A DNA stretch of 64,000 nucleotides from Gemmatimonadota bacterium (GCA_022823145.1 JAJDXS010000078.1:62001-126000), one strand, 5' to 3'. Positions 8,566 through 18,023 are shown, numbered from the stretch's first letter. Notes: generated by a model from the sequence alone, not told the origin. Translations and numbers: made by a program.

Positions 8566-9936
8566 TCAGGAGAACTTGGCCTCCCAGTCCTCCAGGGGAA
8601 CGAAGCGGTCCCCCTCGACGACCGTGTAGTAGACGCGCTGCAGGCCCTGGCGGCGCTCCGGCCCGAACGAAACCCGCTCGCCCACGCCGAGGTCGTAGTT
8701 GCGCACCGCGAAGACCGCTTCTTCTATCCCCGACCGCTGCGGATCGTCACCCATCCGCCGGATGATCTCGGTGATCAGCTTGGCGTTCACGAAGCCCTCG
8801 AGGCTCACGAAGCTCTGCGGAAAGGTCTCATAGGGCTCGCCTTCGGTGATCCTCGCCACGTTGTCGGGCGGCGGGGGATCATGGAGCGCCATCATCTCGC
8901 GATACTCGCGCACCGCCGGGAGCGACGTGTCCTCGTAGCTGGGCACGACCTGCGAATTGACCAGCCAGCGGGTGTGGGAATTGGGATCCGCACGTCCTTC
9001 CTGAAGGAGCTGCAGCATGTTCTCGCTCCCCACGAAGGACACGTTGGCCACCGGAATGTGAAGGCCGAGGTCCACCGCGTCGCGGGCGAAGGCGCCGCAC
9101 GCCGCGTACGCACCGATACAGATGACCGCGTCCGGGGATCGTTCCAGCAGAATCTCCACCTGCCCGCGCATGCTGGCGCTGAACTGGGTTCCGCGGGTGT
9201 AGGTCGCCTCGCCGGCGATCGTCTCTCCGTGCCGCGCCAGCGCTTCGCGGACCCCCGCCCAGCCGCTCCGTCCGTAGGCGTCGTTCTGGTAGAAGACCGC
9301 GATCCGCCGCCTGCCGATCCTCACGAAGTTGTCGACCAGTCCCGCCGTCTCCTGCCGGTAGGAAGCGCGCAGATTGAAGGCGAACTCGCCGTACGGGGGC
9401 TCGCGCTGCGGTTCCGCCCCGGTGAAGGGAAAGAAGAGGAAGACCTGCTGGTCGCGAAACGTCTTGAGCACCGGGAGCGCACGGGTGACGGTCGGCGTGC
9501 CCACATAGTTGAACAGCAGGAAGACACTCTCGTCCTGCATGAGTTCGATCGTGTTGGCGACGCACGGGTCCGGCTGATACCCGTCGTCGAGGAGCTTCAT
9601 CACGATCCTGCGGCCGTTCACCCCGCCGTTCTCGTTCAGCTGGTTGAAGTACGCCATCGAGCCGCGGTAGAGCTCGGTCCCGAGGCCGCGGGACGGGCCG
9701 GAGAAGGCGGCCGATACGCCCAGGACGATCTCGTCATCCTGGGGCGGCCTAGACGCGTTCCGCCCCCGTGCCGGGGAGACGCCGGCGCCCGGAACCATCG
9801 AAGCCCCCAGCGACGAAGCCCACGGCGCGGCGAGTAGCGAGGCAAAACCGGACCGGATCAGTGACCTGCGGGTGAGTGCGGGCACGGTGCCATGGGGCCG
9901 ATGCCCCCGCGCACGTGTGCCGTCAGCGTTTTTCAT
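8566..9936 (-). CDS. Tat-exported ABC-type substrate-binding protein (branched-chain amino acid/amide type)
   Basis: This 456-residue periplasmic binding protein belongs to the Peripla_BP_6 (LivJ/amide/urea) group. The N-terminus carries a twin-arginine signal, LTRRSLIRSGFASLL, followed by a cleavable region near residue 50. The mature part opens with EIVLGVSAAFSGPSRGLG and has the GGVNGRRI and LDDGYQPD segments of the family. No permease or ATPase genes lie nearby. Instead it is followed with one-base spacing by a Cache/HAMP protein and then an OFA transporter, so it may act as a ligand receptor for signalling rather than as an ABC importer part. A promoter candidate lies at 10001-10029. Confidence 0.85.
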   Translation of the reverse strand: MKNADGTRARGHRPHGTVPALTRRSLIRSGFASLLAAPWASSLGASMVPGAGVSPARGRNASRPPQDDEIVLGVSAAFSGPSRGLGTELYRGSMAYFNQLNENGGVNGRRIVMKLLDDGYQPDPCVANTIELMQDESVFLLFNYVGTPTVTRALPVLKTFRDQQVFLFFPFTGAEPQREPPYGEFAFNLRASYRQETAGLVDNFVRIGRRRIAVFYQNDAYGRSGWAGVREALARHGETIAGEATYTRGTQFSASMRGQVEILLERSPDAVICIGAYAACGAFARDAVDLGLHIPVANVSFVGSENMLQLLQEGRADPNSHTRWLVNSQVVPSYEDTSLPAVREYREMMALHDPPPPDNVARITEGEPYETFPQSFVSLEGFVNAKLITEIIRRMGDDPQRSGIEEAVFAVRNYDLGVGERVSFGPERRQGLQRVYYTVVEGDRFVPLEDWEAKFS

Positions 9937-10000
9937 GCGAGTTGCCGTGGAACCGTAAGAATGGGGTCATTGGAGGGCCACAAATACCTTACCGGCGGCA

Positions 10001-10029
10001 AATGTAGTCCGCTCCGCCGCGAGCATCAA
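10001..10029 (-). promoter_or_regulatory. Sigma-70-type promoter for the substrate-binding protein operon
   Basis: On the minus strand TTGATG (10029-10024) is followed after exactly 17 bases by TACATT (10006-10001). Transcription would start near 9994, giving a leader of about 58 bases before the ATG at 9936. Confidence 0.5.
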
Positions 10030-10071
10030 CGAAAATCGCGTGATCGTCGTAATTTCGCCGTAATCCTGTCA

Positions 10072-11502
10072 CTATCGCCTCCGAATCTGCCCCCCCGGAA
10101 ACGCCACCACGCTCTCGTTGCCATCCCGGCCCACGGCGGCGACGCCGAAGAGGTAGTTGTCGATCACGAGGCCTTCGAGCGTGAAGCGCGTGGCCTCTCC
10201 GACCCATCGCGAATGCTGCCACCGGGGCGCGGTGGTGTCGCGCCAATAGACCTTGTATCCGACCACACGCGGGTCGTCGACCGCCTCCCACTCGAGTGTG
10301 GTCGACGGTCGCACCGCTCCGCCGATCAGCACGCCGGTGGGGGCCGGGGGGGCCCAGGCCAGCCGCGCCAGCACGGCGGCGTTCAGCGCGGTCATCTTCG
10401 CAGCGTAGTCGAAGTCGACGCCCTCGATGACGTCGCCGTACTCGATCCCGTTCTCGGTGCGGATGTCCTGGTGCTGCCTCGTGTAGTTCTCGTGCGTCTC
10501 CATGATCCGTACCGCCGCGAAGCCCGCGTCGTTGAAGGGGCGGTGGTGGCCGCCGCGGCCGAAGCGGTCGAGCCGGTAGATCATGATGGGGTCGAGGTTC
10601 GGGATGTAGGCGTCGGCGGTCGCGGCCACGTACCGGGCCAGCTGGCGCGACGGTCCGTCGACCTCGCCGCCGAACACGCGGTACCGGGCGCGGTCCTGCT
10701 CCGTGTCGGTGACCGGCGTGGGCTCCGAGAAGACCCGGAAGGTGTTGTTCTCGATCACCCCGTCGACACCCTCGATGTTGCCGATCATGTCGTTGTTCAG
10801 GACGCCGATGATCTCCCAGCTCTCGTCGCGGGCGACTTGCGCCATGTGGCGCCCGCCCCAAAGGCCCTGTTCCTCGCCGGACAACCCGGCCAGGATCACC
10901 GAGTTGCCGAACTCCTGGTCGGCGAGGAGTCTCGCGGCTTCGATCGCACCCGCCATTCCGGATGCGTTGTCGTTGGCCCCGGGGGCGTCGGTTTCGGCAT
11001 CGTTGCCGCTCGATGCGCGCGAATCGATGTCGCCCGACATGATGACGTAATGGTTCGGGTTGACGGTCCCGCGCTTGATTGCCAGGACATTCACGATCCA
11101 GGTGTCGCCGGGGATGCGGGGGCTGAAGTCGGCGGCGACCAGGTTGCGCTGGTACACCACCTCGTAGCAGCCGCCGCAGGCCTCGGAGATGCGGTCGAAC
11201 TCGGCCTTGATCCAGCGGCGGGCCGCACCGATCCCGCGCGTCGCGGACAGCGTGTCGGAGAAGGTGTTGCGGGTGCCGAACCCCGCCAGCATGCGGATGT
11301 CGGCCTCGACCCGCTCGGGAGACGCTGCCTCCACGATGTCGTAGATGCGCGTGTCGATCTGCGGCGGCACCTGCGCGGCGAGCGGGGTCGCAAGTGCGGC
11401 GCCGGCTGCCGCCCAGACGGCCATCGCAGGCGCGCGACACCAGGGGCGGCTGCCCATCACGGGTCGCACACCCGAGGTAAGCCAATCGCGTACGCTGCTC
11501 AA
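10072..11502 (-). CDS. Secreted M28-family metallopeptidase with C-terminal fibronectin III domain
   Basis: A 476-residue exported aminopeptidase-like enzyme. The start is TTG 11502, 7 bases after a perfect AGGAGG; an open frame continues upstream but covers the next gene. The N-terminus then reads as a signal peptide ending LATPLAAQ. Zinc-site segments of M28 enzymes are visible: APGANDNASG, LSGEEQGLWG, NNDMIGN and a late GGHHRPFND. The first ligand motif is SGDIDS rather than the usual SGHxDS, so the first His is Asp. The last 85 residues form an FN3 domain (PTGVLIGG...). The start overlaps the stop of the 65-residue upstream gene as TTGA. Confidence 0.87.
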   Translation of the reverse strand: MSSVRDWLTSGVRPVMGSRPWCRAPAMAVWAAAGAALATPLAAQVPPQIDTRIYDIVEAASPERVEADIRMLAGFGTRNTFSDTLSATRGIGAARRWIKAEFDRISEACGGCYEVVYQRNLVAADFSPRIPGDTWIVNVLAIKRGTVNPNHYVIMSGDIDSRASSGNDAETDAPGANDNASGMAGAIEAARLLADQEFGNSVILAGLSGEEQGLWGGRHMAQVARDESWEIIGVLNNDMIGNIEGVDGVIENNTFRVFSEPTPVTDTEQDRARYRVFGGEVDGPSRQLARYVAATADAYIPNLDPIMIYRLDRFGRGGHHRPFNDAGFAAVRIMETHENYTRQHQDIRTENGIEYGDVIEGVDFDYAAKMTALNAAVLARLAWAPPAPTGVLIGGAVRPSTTLEWEAVDDPRVVGYKVYWRDTTAPRWQHSRWVGEATRFTLEGLVIDNYLFGVAAVGRDGNESVVAFPGGQIRRR

Positions 11503-11696
11503 TTCGACTCCTCCTGACGCTCGAGCCAGCGGTCCACTCTGCCCATCAGGCTGCTGCCGTCGCGGAGGAATCTGCGCAGGTCGAGCAGGATCACGATCAG
11601 CAGGACGAATACGCCGAGCTGCACCAGAGCCGTGATTCCGGCGAAAAAGCTGAACATCGCGCCAAAGGGGCCGAAACCGAAGTCCGTCAAGTCCAT
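11499..11696 (-). CDS. Small single-helix membrane protein
   Basis: A 65-residue protein with one strong membrane helix (about residues 16-39, ALVQLGVFVLLIVILL) and a charged tail (DRWLERQEESN). I do not recognise the family. It is supported as a gene by its position: its TGA overlaps the TTG of the peptidase as TTGA, and GGAG lies upstream of its ATG. It may be an accessory protein for the peptidase, which is inference only. Confidence 0.65.
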   Translation of the reverse strand: MDLTDFGFGPFGAMFSFFAGITALVQLGVFVLLIVILLDLRRFLRDGSSLMGRVDRWLERQEESN

Positions 11697-11787
11697 TCCG
11701 TTTGTCTCCGTTCAAGGTCTGGTTGTTTCCGAGGGCGGGATTGACCCCGCATGGCCGAAGGTAGCACGTGGGCGAAAAAGGGGCACT

Positions 11788-12762
11788 CTACCACGCGAGG
11801 ACAATCTTGCCGAAATTCTCGTTTGCTTCCATGCGGCGGTGTGCGTCGGCCACGCGGGCCGCGGGGAAGACGCGGTCTATCGCAGGCTCAAGGGCACCGT
11901 CGGCGAAGCCGGGGAGCACCGATTCCGTGAACTCGCGGGTCAGGTCGGCCTTCTCCTCCACACTGCGGGCCCTGAGCACCGTGCCGAAGATGCAGGCGCG
12001 GCGGGCCATCAGCAACCGCAGATCAAGGCTGGCGCGGATTCCCCCCGGCACGCCCACCACCACGTGGCGCCCGCGAACTGCGATCGCGGCCTGGTTGCGC
12101 GCGAGGTAGGGAGCTCCCACCAGATCGAGGATCACGTCGGCCCCGCGGCCACCGGTCGCGTCCATGACCTCGGCCTCCCATTCCGCTCCCCCCGGTATGC
12201 CCAGGTCGAGCCCCATCGCCGTGGCCCTGTCCAGCTTGGACGCGGTGCGCGACGTGCCGACCGTTCGCGCCCCCGCGCGGCGCGCCAGCTGCAGGGCCGC
12301 GGTTCCCACGCCGCTGCCGACTGCGTGGATCAGGAGCGTCTCGCCGCGCTTGAGCCCGGCCTGGAGGAAGACGGCGTCGTATGCGGTCATGTAGACCTCG
12401 GGAATCGCGCCGGCCACCGTCATGTCCATCTCGTCGGGGACCGCCACCGCCACCCGTTCGTCCACCGCCACACGCTCGGCCTGGCCCCCGCCCGCCACGA
12501 TCCCCATCACGCGGTCCCCGTGGCGCCAGCGCGTCACGGCATCGCCCACCTCGTCCACCACGCCGGCGAACTCCAGTCCCGGCACCTCGGACGCGCCCGG
12601 CGGCGGCGGGTAGAGGCCACGGCGCTGCAGGGTGTCGGCCCGGTTGACCCCGGATGCGTGTACCCGCACGACGACCTCGCGGGGAGAGGGTGTGGGGTCC
12701 GGCACGGAATCGAGCCCGAGGACTTCCGGCCCGCCGAATTCAGGGATGACGACGGCGCGCAT
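11788..12762 (-). CDS. NAD(P)H:quinone oxidoreductase, zinc-free MDR family
   Basis: The 324-residue medium-chain dehydrogenase/reductase resembles the quinone oxidoreductase/PIG3 group (MRAVVIPEFGGPEVL start, PGLEFAGVVDEVG, HAVGSGVGTAALQLA cofactor fold, and a C-terminal RRMEANENFGKIVL). It should reduce quinones with NADPH and act in the cytosol. No catalytic-zinc motif is seen. The family start MRAVV is ATG 12762. An alternative ATG at 12786 adds eight residues and overlaps the stop of the upstream plug protein as ATGA, which would couple the two. I favour 12762 on homology. Confidence 0.88.
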   Translation of the reverse strand: MRAVVIPEFGGPEVLGLDSVPDPTPSPREVVVRVHASGVNRADTLQRRGLYPPPPGASEVPGLEFAGVVDEVGDAVTRWRHGDRVMGIVAGGGQAERVAVDERVAVAVPDEMDMTVAGAIPEVYMTAYDAVFLQAGLKRGETLLIHAVGSGVGTAALQLARRAGARTVGTSRTASKLDRATAMGLDLGIPGGAEWEAEVMDATGGRGADVILDLVGAPYLARNQAAIAVRGRHVVVGVPGGIRASLDLRLLMARRACIFGTVLRARSVEEKADLTREFTESVLPGFADGALEPAIDRVFPAARVADAHRRMEANENFGKIVLAW

Positions 12763-12782
12763 GTTTCCCGCGATCGCCGGTT

Positions 12783-13565
12783 TCATCGGTGGTGCGTGGT
12801 GATCTCCAGCACCCCGTTCGTGCCGCGGTCGCCGTATCGATGAAACCCTTCCACTCCGCCGAGGAAACGTATCGAATAGATGTCGTGCGAACTCGTCTGG
12901 TACATCCACCCTGCGGAAACCGGATCGATGGGTGTGCCGTCCATGACAACCATCGCGCACACCCTTCGGCCCGACTGGGTGACGAGCCTCAGACAACCCG
13001 TTGAGGTGGGATCGTCAGCCTTTGGCGGAATGTACCGCACCTGGGGCAGCCTACGCACCTGGAGGATGTGGTCGAGACTATGGTAGGTGTCGCGGAGATC
13101 CTCGATCTCGCCCGGGCCGATGAACGCTTGCCGGCTTATCCCCACGGGGCGCCAGTCCAGCTCGGCAAGTCCCACGACCTCGACCTCGATCCCCTCAAGG
13201 GGAATCGGGCCGGGGGTCAGGTAGAGGGCGAACACCTCCGCGCCGTTGACCGGCACGTCGGCTTCGAACTCATCGTAGCCCAGGCGAAAGACCCGAATGG
13301 CATGAGTGTCCACGGGAACCCGATCCAGGCGGTAGTATCCAAGACTGTCCGTAGCGGTGGTCAGACCGAGGCCAGGCAAGCTGACGATCGCACCTTCGAC
13401 CGGGAGGTTGTTCGACGCATCGACGACCTCGCCTTCCAGAGTCACCAGGTCGCCGACCGCCGCATCCTGTGCACCGAGTTCCGGCGGGCCGAGCAGGGTT
13501 CCGACGAGTGTCAACACGAGGCTCACGGCCGATACGAAACTCGCTCGCCGTCTCCGGCTCCTCAT
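12783..13565 (-). CDS. Exported carboxypeptidase-regulatory-like plus TonB-plug-only protein
   Basis: About 260 residues with a Sec signal (MRSRRRRASF then a hydrophobic run ending LGAQ). A carboxypeptidase-regulatory-like beta-sandwich follows (VTLEGEVVDASNNLPVEGAIVSLPG), then a segment that matches the end of a TonB-receptor plug (GDRGTNGVLEITT). The protein ends exactly where a receptor would enter its barrel, so it has the two N-terminal domains of a SusC-type receptor but no barrel. It may bind TonB or a barrel in trans, or serve as a surface domain; its function is unknown. ATG 13583 is an alternative start. The stop overlaps a possible start of the oxidoreductase gene. Confidence 0.75.
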   Translation of the reverse strand: MRSRRRRASFVSAVSLVLTLVGTLLGPPELGAQDAAVGDLVTLEGEVVDASNNLPVEGAIVSLPGLGLTTATDSLGYYRLDRVPVDTHAIRVFRLGYDEFEADVPVNGAEVFALYLTPGPIPLEGIEVEVVGLAELDWRPVGISRQAFIGPGEIEDLRDTYHSLDHILQVRRLPQVRYIPPKADDPTSTGCLRLVTQSGRRVCAMVVMDGTPIDPVSAGWMYQTSSHDIYSIRFLGGVEGFHRYGDRGTNGVLEITTHHR

Positions 13566-13746
13566 CGACACTGCATCGCACATGGTCGCCCGACTTTCAT
13601 GTTCCCGGTCTCCTTCGGTGCCGACTGCCAATCTGGACGAGTCAAGCCGTGGTGGAAAGGAGAGGCTGCTTCGTATGCGCTCGGGATGCGCTGGTCATTG
13701 CAGGTTCTTCACCAGTACCCGTGATGTGCCCGGGAGCACCATTCAT

Positions 13747-13752
13747 TACACT
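13747..13752 (+). promoter_or_regulatory. Extended -10-like TACACT directly before the exonuclease gene
   Basis: TACACT lies 8 bases before the ATG at 13761 and no Shine-Dalgarno is present. Transcription from it would begin within 1-2 bases of the start codon, giving a leaderless mRNA. No good -35 hexamer is visible. Confidence 0.3.
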
Positions 13753-13760
13753 ATCCGGTC

Positions 13761-14561
13761 ATGGAACTGCCCTTCGAACTCGACCGGCCCGTCGTCTTCT
13801 TCGACCTGGAGACGACCGGCCTCAGCCTTTCCCGGGACCGGATCATCGAGCTGGCGGTGATTCGCGTATCGCCACGGGGTGACGTCTTCGAGCGGGTGCG
13901 TCGCTACAACCCGGGGATTCCGATCCCGCCCGAGGCAGCGGCCGTCCACGGGATCACCGACGAGATGATCGCCGACGAACCACCCTTCCGGGCCACTTCC
14001 AGGTCGCTGGCCCAGCTGCTCGAGCCCTGTGATCTGGCCGGGTTCAACATCCGCCGCTTCGACCTGCCCATTCTGATCGCCGAGTTCGAGCGCGCCGGGA
14101 TCGACTTCGATGTGCGGGATCGCCGCCTGATCGACATGAAGCAGATCTTCCACAGGGAAGAACCGCGCGACCTGTCGGCGGCCGCCCGCTTCTACCTGGG
14201 GCGCGACCACGAGGACGCGCACAGCGCGCTGGGGGACATTCGAACGACCGCCGCCGTGCTCACGGCGCAACTGGACCGGTACCGCCACTTGCCCCGGGAC
14301 ATGGACGGACTGCACGCATACTGCGACGAGATGGGGCCCTACGTGAGCGAGTTCGACCGCTGGTTCGAGACGACGCGCGGCGGACTGGTGTTCAGGCGCG
14401 GCAAGCACAAGGGCTCGCTTCTCGGCGACGTGGCCAGCAACGCGCCGGACTACCTGGACTGGATGCTTCGGGCAGACGACATGCCCCGCGCGGTGGTCGA
14501 AGCGGTGCGTGAGGTCCTGGCCGCGCAGGATCTGGAAGGGCCTCACTCGCCCGGTCCTTGA
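13761..14561 (+). CDS. DnaQ-family 3'-5' exonuclease with C-terminal KHKG domain
   Basis: A 266-residue DEDDh exonuclease. ExoI is FFDLETTG (Asp15, Glu17), ExoII is GFNIRRFDLP (Asp101) and ExoIII is HSALGD (His154, Asp159), so all catalytic residues are present. After residue 205 there is a small extra domain with RGKHKGSLLGDV and PDYLDWML, which resembles the DUF3820-like tail attached to some stand-alone exonucleases. It probably trims DNA ends in repair or proofreading outside the polymerase III core. The nearest neighbours on either side are unrelated exported proteins. Initiation looks leaderless. Confidence 0.9.
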   Translation: MELPFELDRPVVFFDLETTGLSLSRDRIIELAVIRVSPRGDVFERVRRYNPGIPIPPEAAAVHGITDEMIADEPPFRATSRSLAQLLEPCDLAGFNIRRFDLPILIAEFERAGIDFDVRDRRLIDMKQIFHREEPRDLSAAARFYLGRDHEDAHSALGDIRTTAAVLTAQLDRYRHLPRDMDGLHAYCDEMGPYVSEFDRWFETTRGGLVFRRGKHKGSLLGDVASNAPDYLDWMLRADDMPRAVVEAVREVLAAQDLEGPHSPGP

Positions 14562-14637
14562 AGACGCCACACCTTGAAGACGCCACAACTCTACAGAGGT
14601 CCACGTTGAAAGCCCTTCGCCAGGAGAACCCCGCAAG

Positions 14638-17520
14638 ATGACCGTTCGGAACCCAGCCTCTCTTGCGCTCGTCGCCCTTGCCCTTGCCGCCCCGGTGCTC
14701 GGGGCGCAACAGGCCATCACCTCCGAGGAGCTGGCGGCCTTCACCCCCCGCCACGTCGGCCCGGCGTTGACCGGCGGCCGCATTCACGACGTCGAGGCGC
14801 TCCCGTACGACCCCTCCACCATCTACATTGCGTCCGCCTCGGGTGGCCTTTGGAAGAGCGTCAACCGGGGGATCACGTGGACGAATCTGTGGGAGCACAT
14901 GCCGGTCAGCACGTTCGGCGACCTGGCCATCGCGCCCTCCGACCCGGACATCCTCTACGCCGGCACAGGCGAGCAGCAGAACCGGCAGAGCACGTCGTGG
15001 GGCAACGGGGTCTACCGCTCCGACGACGCGGGCGCCACCTGGCGTCACCTCGGCCTCGAAGGGACGCTCCACACGGGTCGCGTGCAGGTACACCCCACCG
15101 ATCCGGACATCGTCTACGTCGCCGCGCTGGGCAACCTGTGGCGCTCGTCGCCGGAACGGGGAGTCTACCGTTCCCGTGACGGCGGCCGCAACTGGGACAA
15201 GGTGCTGTACGTCGACGAGCACACCGGTGCGATCGACCTGGCCATCGACCCCTCGAACCCGGATGTCCTGTACGCGGCCATGTACCAGCGCCAGCGGCGC
15301 ACCTGGGGCTTCAACGGAGGCGGACCCGGCAGCGGCGTCTACAAGACCACGGACGGCGGCGATACCTGGCGTGAACTCACCAACGGGCTGCCGGAGGGTG
15401 ACAAGGGCCGCATCGGGATCGCAATCGCGCAGACAAATCCGCGGATACTGAACATTCTTGTTCAGCATTCCACCGAGTCCGGGGGCTATCGCAGCGAGGA
15501 CGGGGGAGAGAGCTGGGAGAAGGTGAGCGACCAGAACATCCGGCCGATGTACTACTCGCACGTCTTCATCGATCCCACCAACGATGACCGCGTCTACACG
15601 CTGGCCACGTCGTCCCACCGCAGCGAGGACGGCGGGCGCACCTTCACCGAGATCGCGGAGCGGCCGACCTACGACGTGGGCGTGCACGCGGACCAGCACA
15701 CCATGTGGATCAATCCCGGTGACCCCGACCACTTCTATCTCGCCGGCGACGCCGGGCTGCACGAGACCTACGACCGCGGCGTCACCTTCCGCCGCATTCA
15801 CAATATCCCGATCGGGCAATTCTACGGGATTACCGTGGACAACCGGGACCCCTACTGGATCTACGGCGGCATGCAGGACAACCACTCCTGGATGGGCCCG
15901 TCCGCGACCCGCTCGTGGGAGGGGATCGTGGACGACGAGTGGCGCCAGAGCGGCTTCGGCGACGGGATGTACCAGCAGGCCGACCCGGACGGGCGCACGA
16001 TGTACATCAACGCCCAGAACGGTTCGTGGACCCGTTTTGACAACCGGACCGGCGACATGATGAGCCTGCGCCTGACCGCGCCGGAAGGGGAGGAGCCCTA
16101 TCGCTGGGACTGGGTGAGCCCGAGTCTGATCTCCCGGCACGACCCCAACACGGTATACCTTGGCGGCAACCGGCTGTTCATATCGCGCGACCGGGGCGAC
16201 AGCTTCACCCGCACCGAGGATCTTACCCGGCAGCGGGACCGCGACGAGCTGGAGATCATGGGAGTGCGCGGCGCCGACATCACGCTGTCGCGAAACGACG
16301 GCACCTCGTCCTACGGCGAGATCGTCACCATCGCCGAGTCGCCCCTCGACCCGGCGGTGCTCTGGGTGGGCACCGACGACGGCAACATCCAGGTCTCGCG
16401 GGACGGCGGCCGCAGCTGGAGCGAGGTGTCCGGCGGCGCCCCCGGCCTCCCCGACGGCACCTACGTCAGCCGCGTCCTCGCATCGGCCGAGGCGCCCGGC
16501 ACCGCGTATGTCACCTTCGACGCCCATCGCGACGGCGACTTCCGCCCCTACGTCTACCGCGCGGAAGCATTCGGCGCGCGCTGGACCGCTCTGCACGACG
16601 ACCTCCCGTCCGGCTCGGTCAACGTGATCATCGAGCACCCCGACAACCCGGCGGTCCTCTTCATCGGCACAGAGCACCACGTCTTCGCCACCACCGACCG
16701 GGGCGAGTCGTGGGCGCGCTTCCCGAACCTGCCCACCACCGCGTACGACGACATGGTGATCCACCCGCGCGAGAAGGACCTGGTGCTGGGCACCCACGGC
16801 CGCTCGATCGTCATTGTCGACGACGTTGGTCCGCTGGCCGACTACGGCGCCGCCGTGGCCGACGCAGCCGCCTTCTTCGAGCCCGGCTCCGGCACGATCA
16901 TGAACTATTGGAAGGACACCTCGTACCGGGCGCAGGCCGTGTTCATGGGTGAGAATCCCGTGGACGGCACGGCGGTCACCTACCGCCTCGGCCCCGGGAC
17001 GGGTCCCGCCACCCTCACGGTGCGGAACGGCGCCGGCGATGTCGTGCGGGTGATGGGCGTTCCGTCCGGGGAGGGGCTGCACCGGGTGAACTGGGACCTG
17101 CGCCACGGCCTGCCCTCCACCGATCAGCCCGAATGGGCGCCTCACGACCCGACAGTGGTGCCGCGCCCGCTCGAGATGCGCGGGCCCTTCGTCTCGCCAG
17201 GCGTCTACACGCTGGAGCTGTCGGCGCGTGGCATGGTGCGGACCCGGCGCGTCTCCGTGCAGGGCGACCCGGATCTGCCCCTCAGCGCCGAGGACTACCG
17301 TGAGCGGGAAGCGTTCCTGCTCGAAGTTCTGGAGCTGAACCGCCAGCTCGAAAGGGCGGGGGACGAGGTTTCCCGACACCGCCGTGACCTCATGCAACTC
17401 TACAGCGCGATCAACGGCGGCGGGGTGCGTCAGGGCACGCTTCATCCCCCGACGACCACCCAGCGCGAGCAGCTGGAGCGGATCAGGATGGCGCTTCGCC
17501 GGCTGGGACTGGTGGTGTAG
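14638..17520 (+). CDS. Exported VPS10/sortilin-like beta-propeller protein
   Basis: A 960-residue protein with a signal peptide (LALVALALAAPVLGAQ) and a large propeller domain containing at least nine BNR/Asp-box-like repeats (SDDAGATW, SRDGGRNW, TTDGGDTW, SEDGGESW, SRDGGRSW, TTDRGESW and variants). A beta-rich region and a helical C-terminus with coiled-coil character follow (about residues 880-935). Such proteins are common in Gemmatimonadota and are often labelled glycosyl hydrolase, but no glycosidase active site is visible, so a binding role is as likely. CAGGAGAA lies about 10 bases before the ATG. Confidence 0.85.
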   Translation: MTVRNPASLALVALALAAPVLGAQQAITSEELAAFTPRHVGPALTGGRIHDVEALPYDPSTIYIASASGGLWKSVNRGITWTNLWEHMPVSTFGDLAIAPSDPDILYAGTGEQQNRQSTSWGNGVYRSDDAGATWRHLGLEGTLHTGRVQVHPTDPDIVYVAALGNLWRSSPERGVYRSRDGGRNWDKVLYVDEHTGAIDLAIDPSNPDVLYAAMYQRQRRTWGFNGGGPGSGVYKTTDGGDTWRELTNGLPEGDKGRIGIAIAQTNPRILNILVQHSTESGGYRSEDGGESWEKVSDQNIRPMYYSHVFIDPTNDDRVYTLATSSHRSEDGGRTFTEIAERPTYDVGVHADQHTMWINPGDPDHFYLAGDAGLHETYDRGVTFRRIHNIPIGQFYGITVDNRDPYWIYGGMQDNHSWMGPSATRSWEGIVDDEWRQSGFGDGMYQQADPDGRTMYINAQNGSWTRFDNRTGDMMSLRLTAPEGEEPYRWDWVSPSLISRHDPNTVYLGGNRLFISRDRGDSFTRTEDLTRQRDRDELEIMGVRGADITLSRNDGTSSYGEIVTIAESPLDPAVLWVGTDDGNIQVSRDGGRSWSEVSGGAPGLPDGTYVSRVLASAEAPGTAYVTFDAHRDGDFRPYVYRAEAFGARWTALHDDLPSGSVNVIIEHPDNPAVLFIGTEHHVFATTDRGESWARFPNLPTTAYDDMVIHPREKDLVLGTHGRSIVIVDDVGPLADYGAAVADAAAFFEPGSGTIMNYWKDTSYRAQAVFMGENPVDGTAVTYRLGPGTGPATLTVRNGAGDVVRVMGVPSGEGLHRVNWDLRHGLPSTDQPEWAPHDPTVVPRPLEMRGPFVSPGVYTLELSARGMVRTRRVSVQGDPDLPLSAEDYREREAFLLEVLELNRQLERAGDEVSRHRRDLMQLYSAINGGGVRQGTLHPPTTTQREQLERIRMALRRLGLVV

Positions 17521-17579
17521 GTGCCCGCGGTGACTGGCGCACGGCAAAGGGAACCAGGCCATCGAGGCCCAGCAGTCTG

Positions 17580-18017
17580 ATGCTGCTCCGCTTCCTGGTC
17601 CTCGTGGTTCTGCTCAACATAGTCCGCTACGTAGTTGCGGGCTTCGTGGAGCAGATGCTCATTCTGCCGCATCTGTTCGGCGCAATGGCGGACAGTCAGG
17701 AGTACTTCCGTACCGAATTCGAGACCGTGGACTGGGTCACCTCGTACCTCTACAACTTCGCGATGTGGGCGGTTACGGCGTGGGTGTTTCACCTGCTGCG
17801 GCCCCTGCTGAAGGGTGGCGACGTGGCCGCCAGCTTCAAGACGTTCGGGGTGATGTGGCTGATGTTTGCCGCGGTGAGCGCCATCTACATGAACCACTAC
17901 AGCCACCCGCCCGACTTCTACCTCTGGAACATCGCGGATGCGGTGATCGCGTTCGGCACGGTGGCGCTGGCCAACGGACTGCTGTACAGCCGCGTGATGG
18001 GCCTTAAGCGGGGTTGA
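17580..18017 (+). CDS. Four-helix membrane protein of unknown function
   Basis: A 145-residue protein with four predicted membrane helices (about 3-28, 55-75, 88-105 and 115-135) and a YMNHYSHPPDFYLWN loop between helices 3 and 4. I do not recognise the family. It follows the propeller gene by 59 bases and may share its transcript. No clear ribosome-binding site is seen. Confidence 0.7.
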   Translation: MLLRFLVLVVLLNIVRYVVAGFVEQMLILPHLFGAMADSQEYFRTEFETVDWVTSYLYNFAMWAVTAWVFHLLRPLLKGGDVAASFKTFGVMWLMFAAVSAIYMNHYSHPPDFYLWNIADAVIAFGTVALANGLLYSRVMGLKRG

Positions 18018-18023
18018 ACGGCC

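Noticed and set aside
14392-17562. A 1056-codon open frame on the minus strand
   Set aside because: Antisense to the beta-propeller gene, whose signal peptide and Asp-box repeats are clear; the frame has no domain features.
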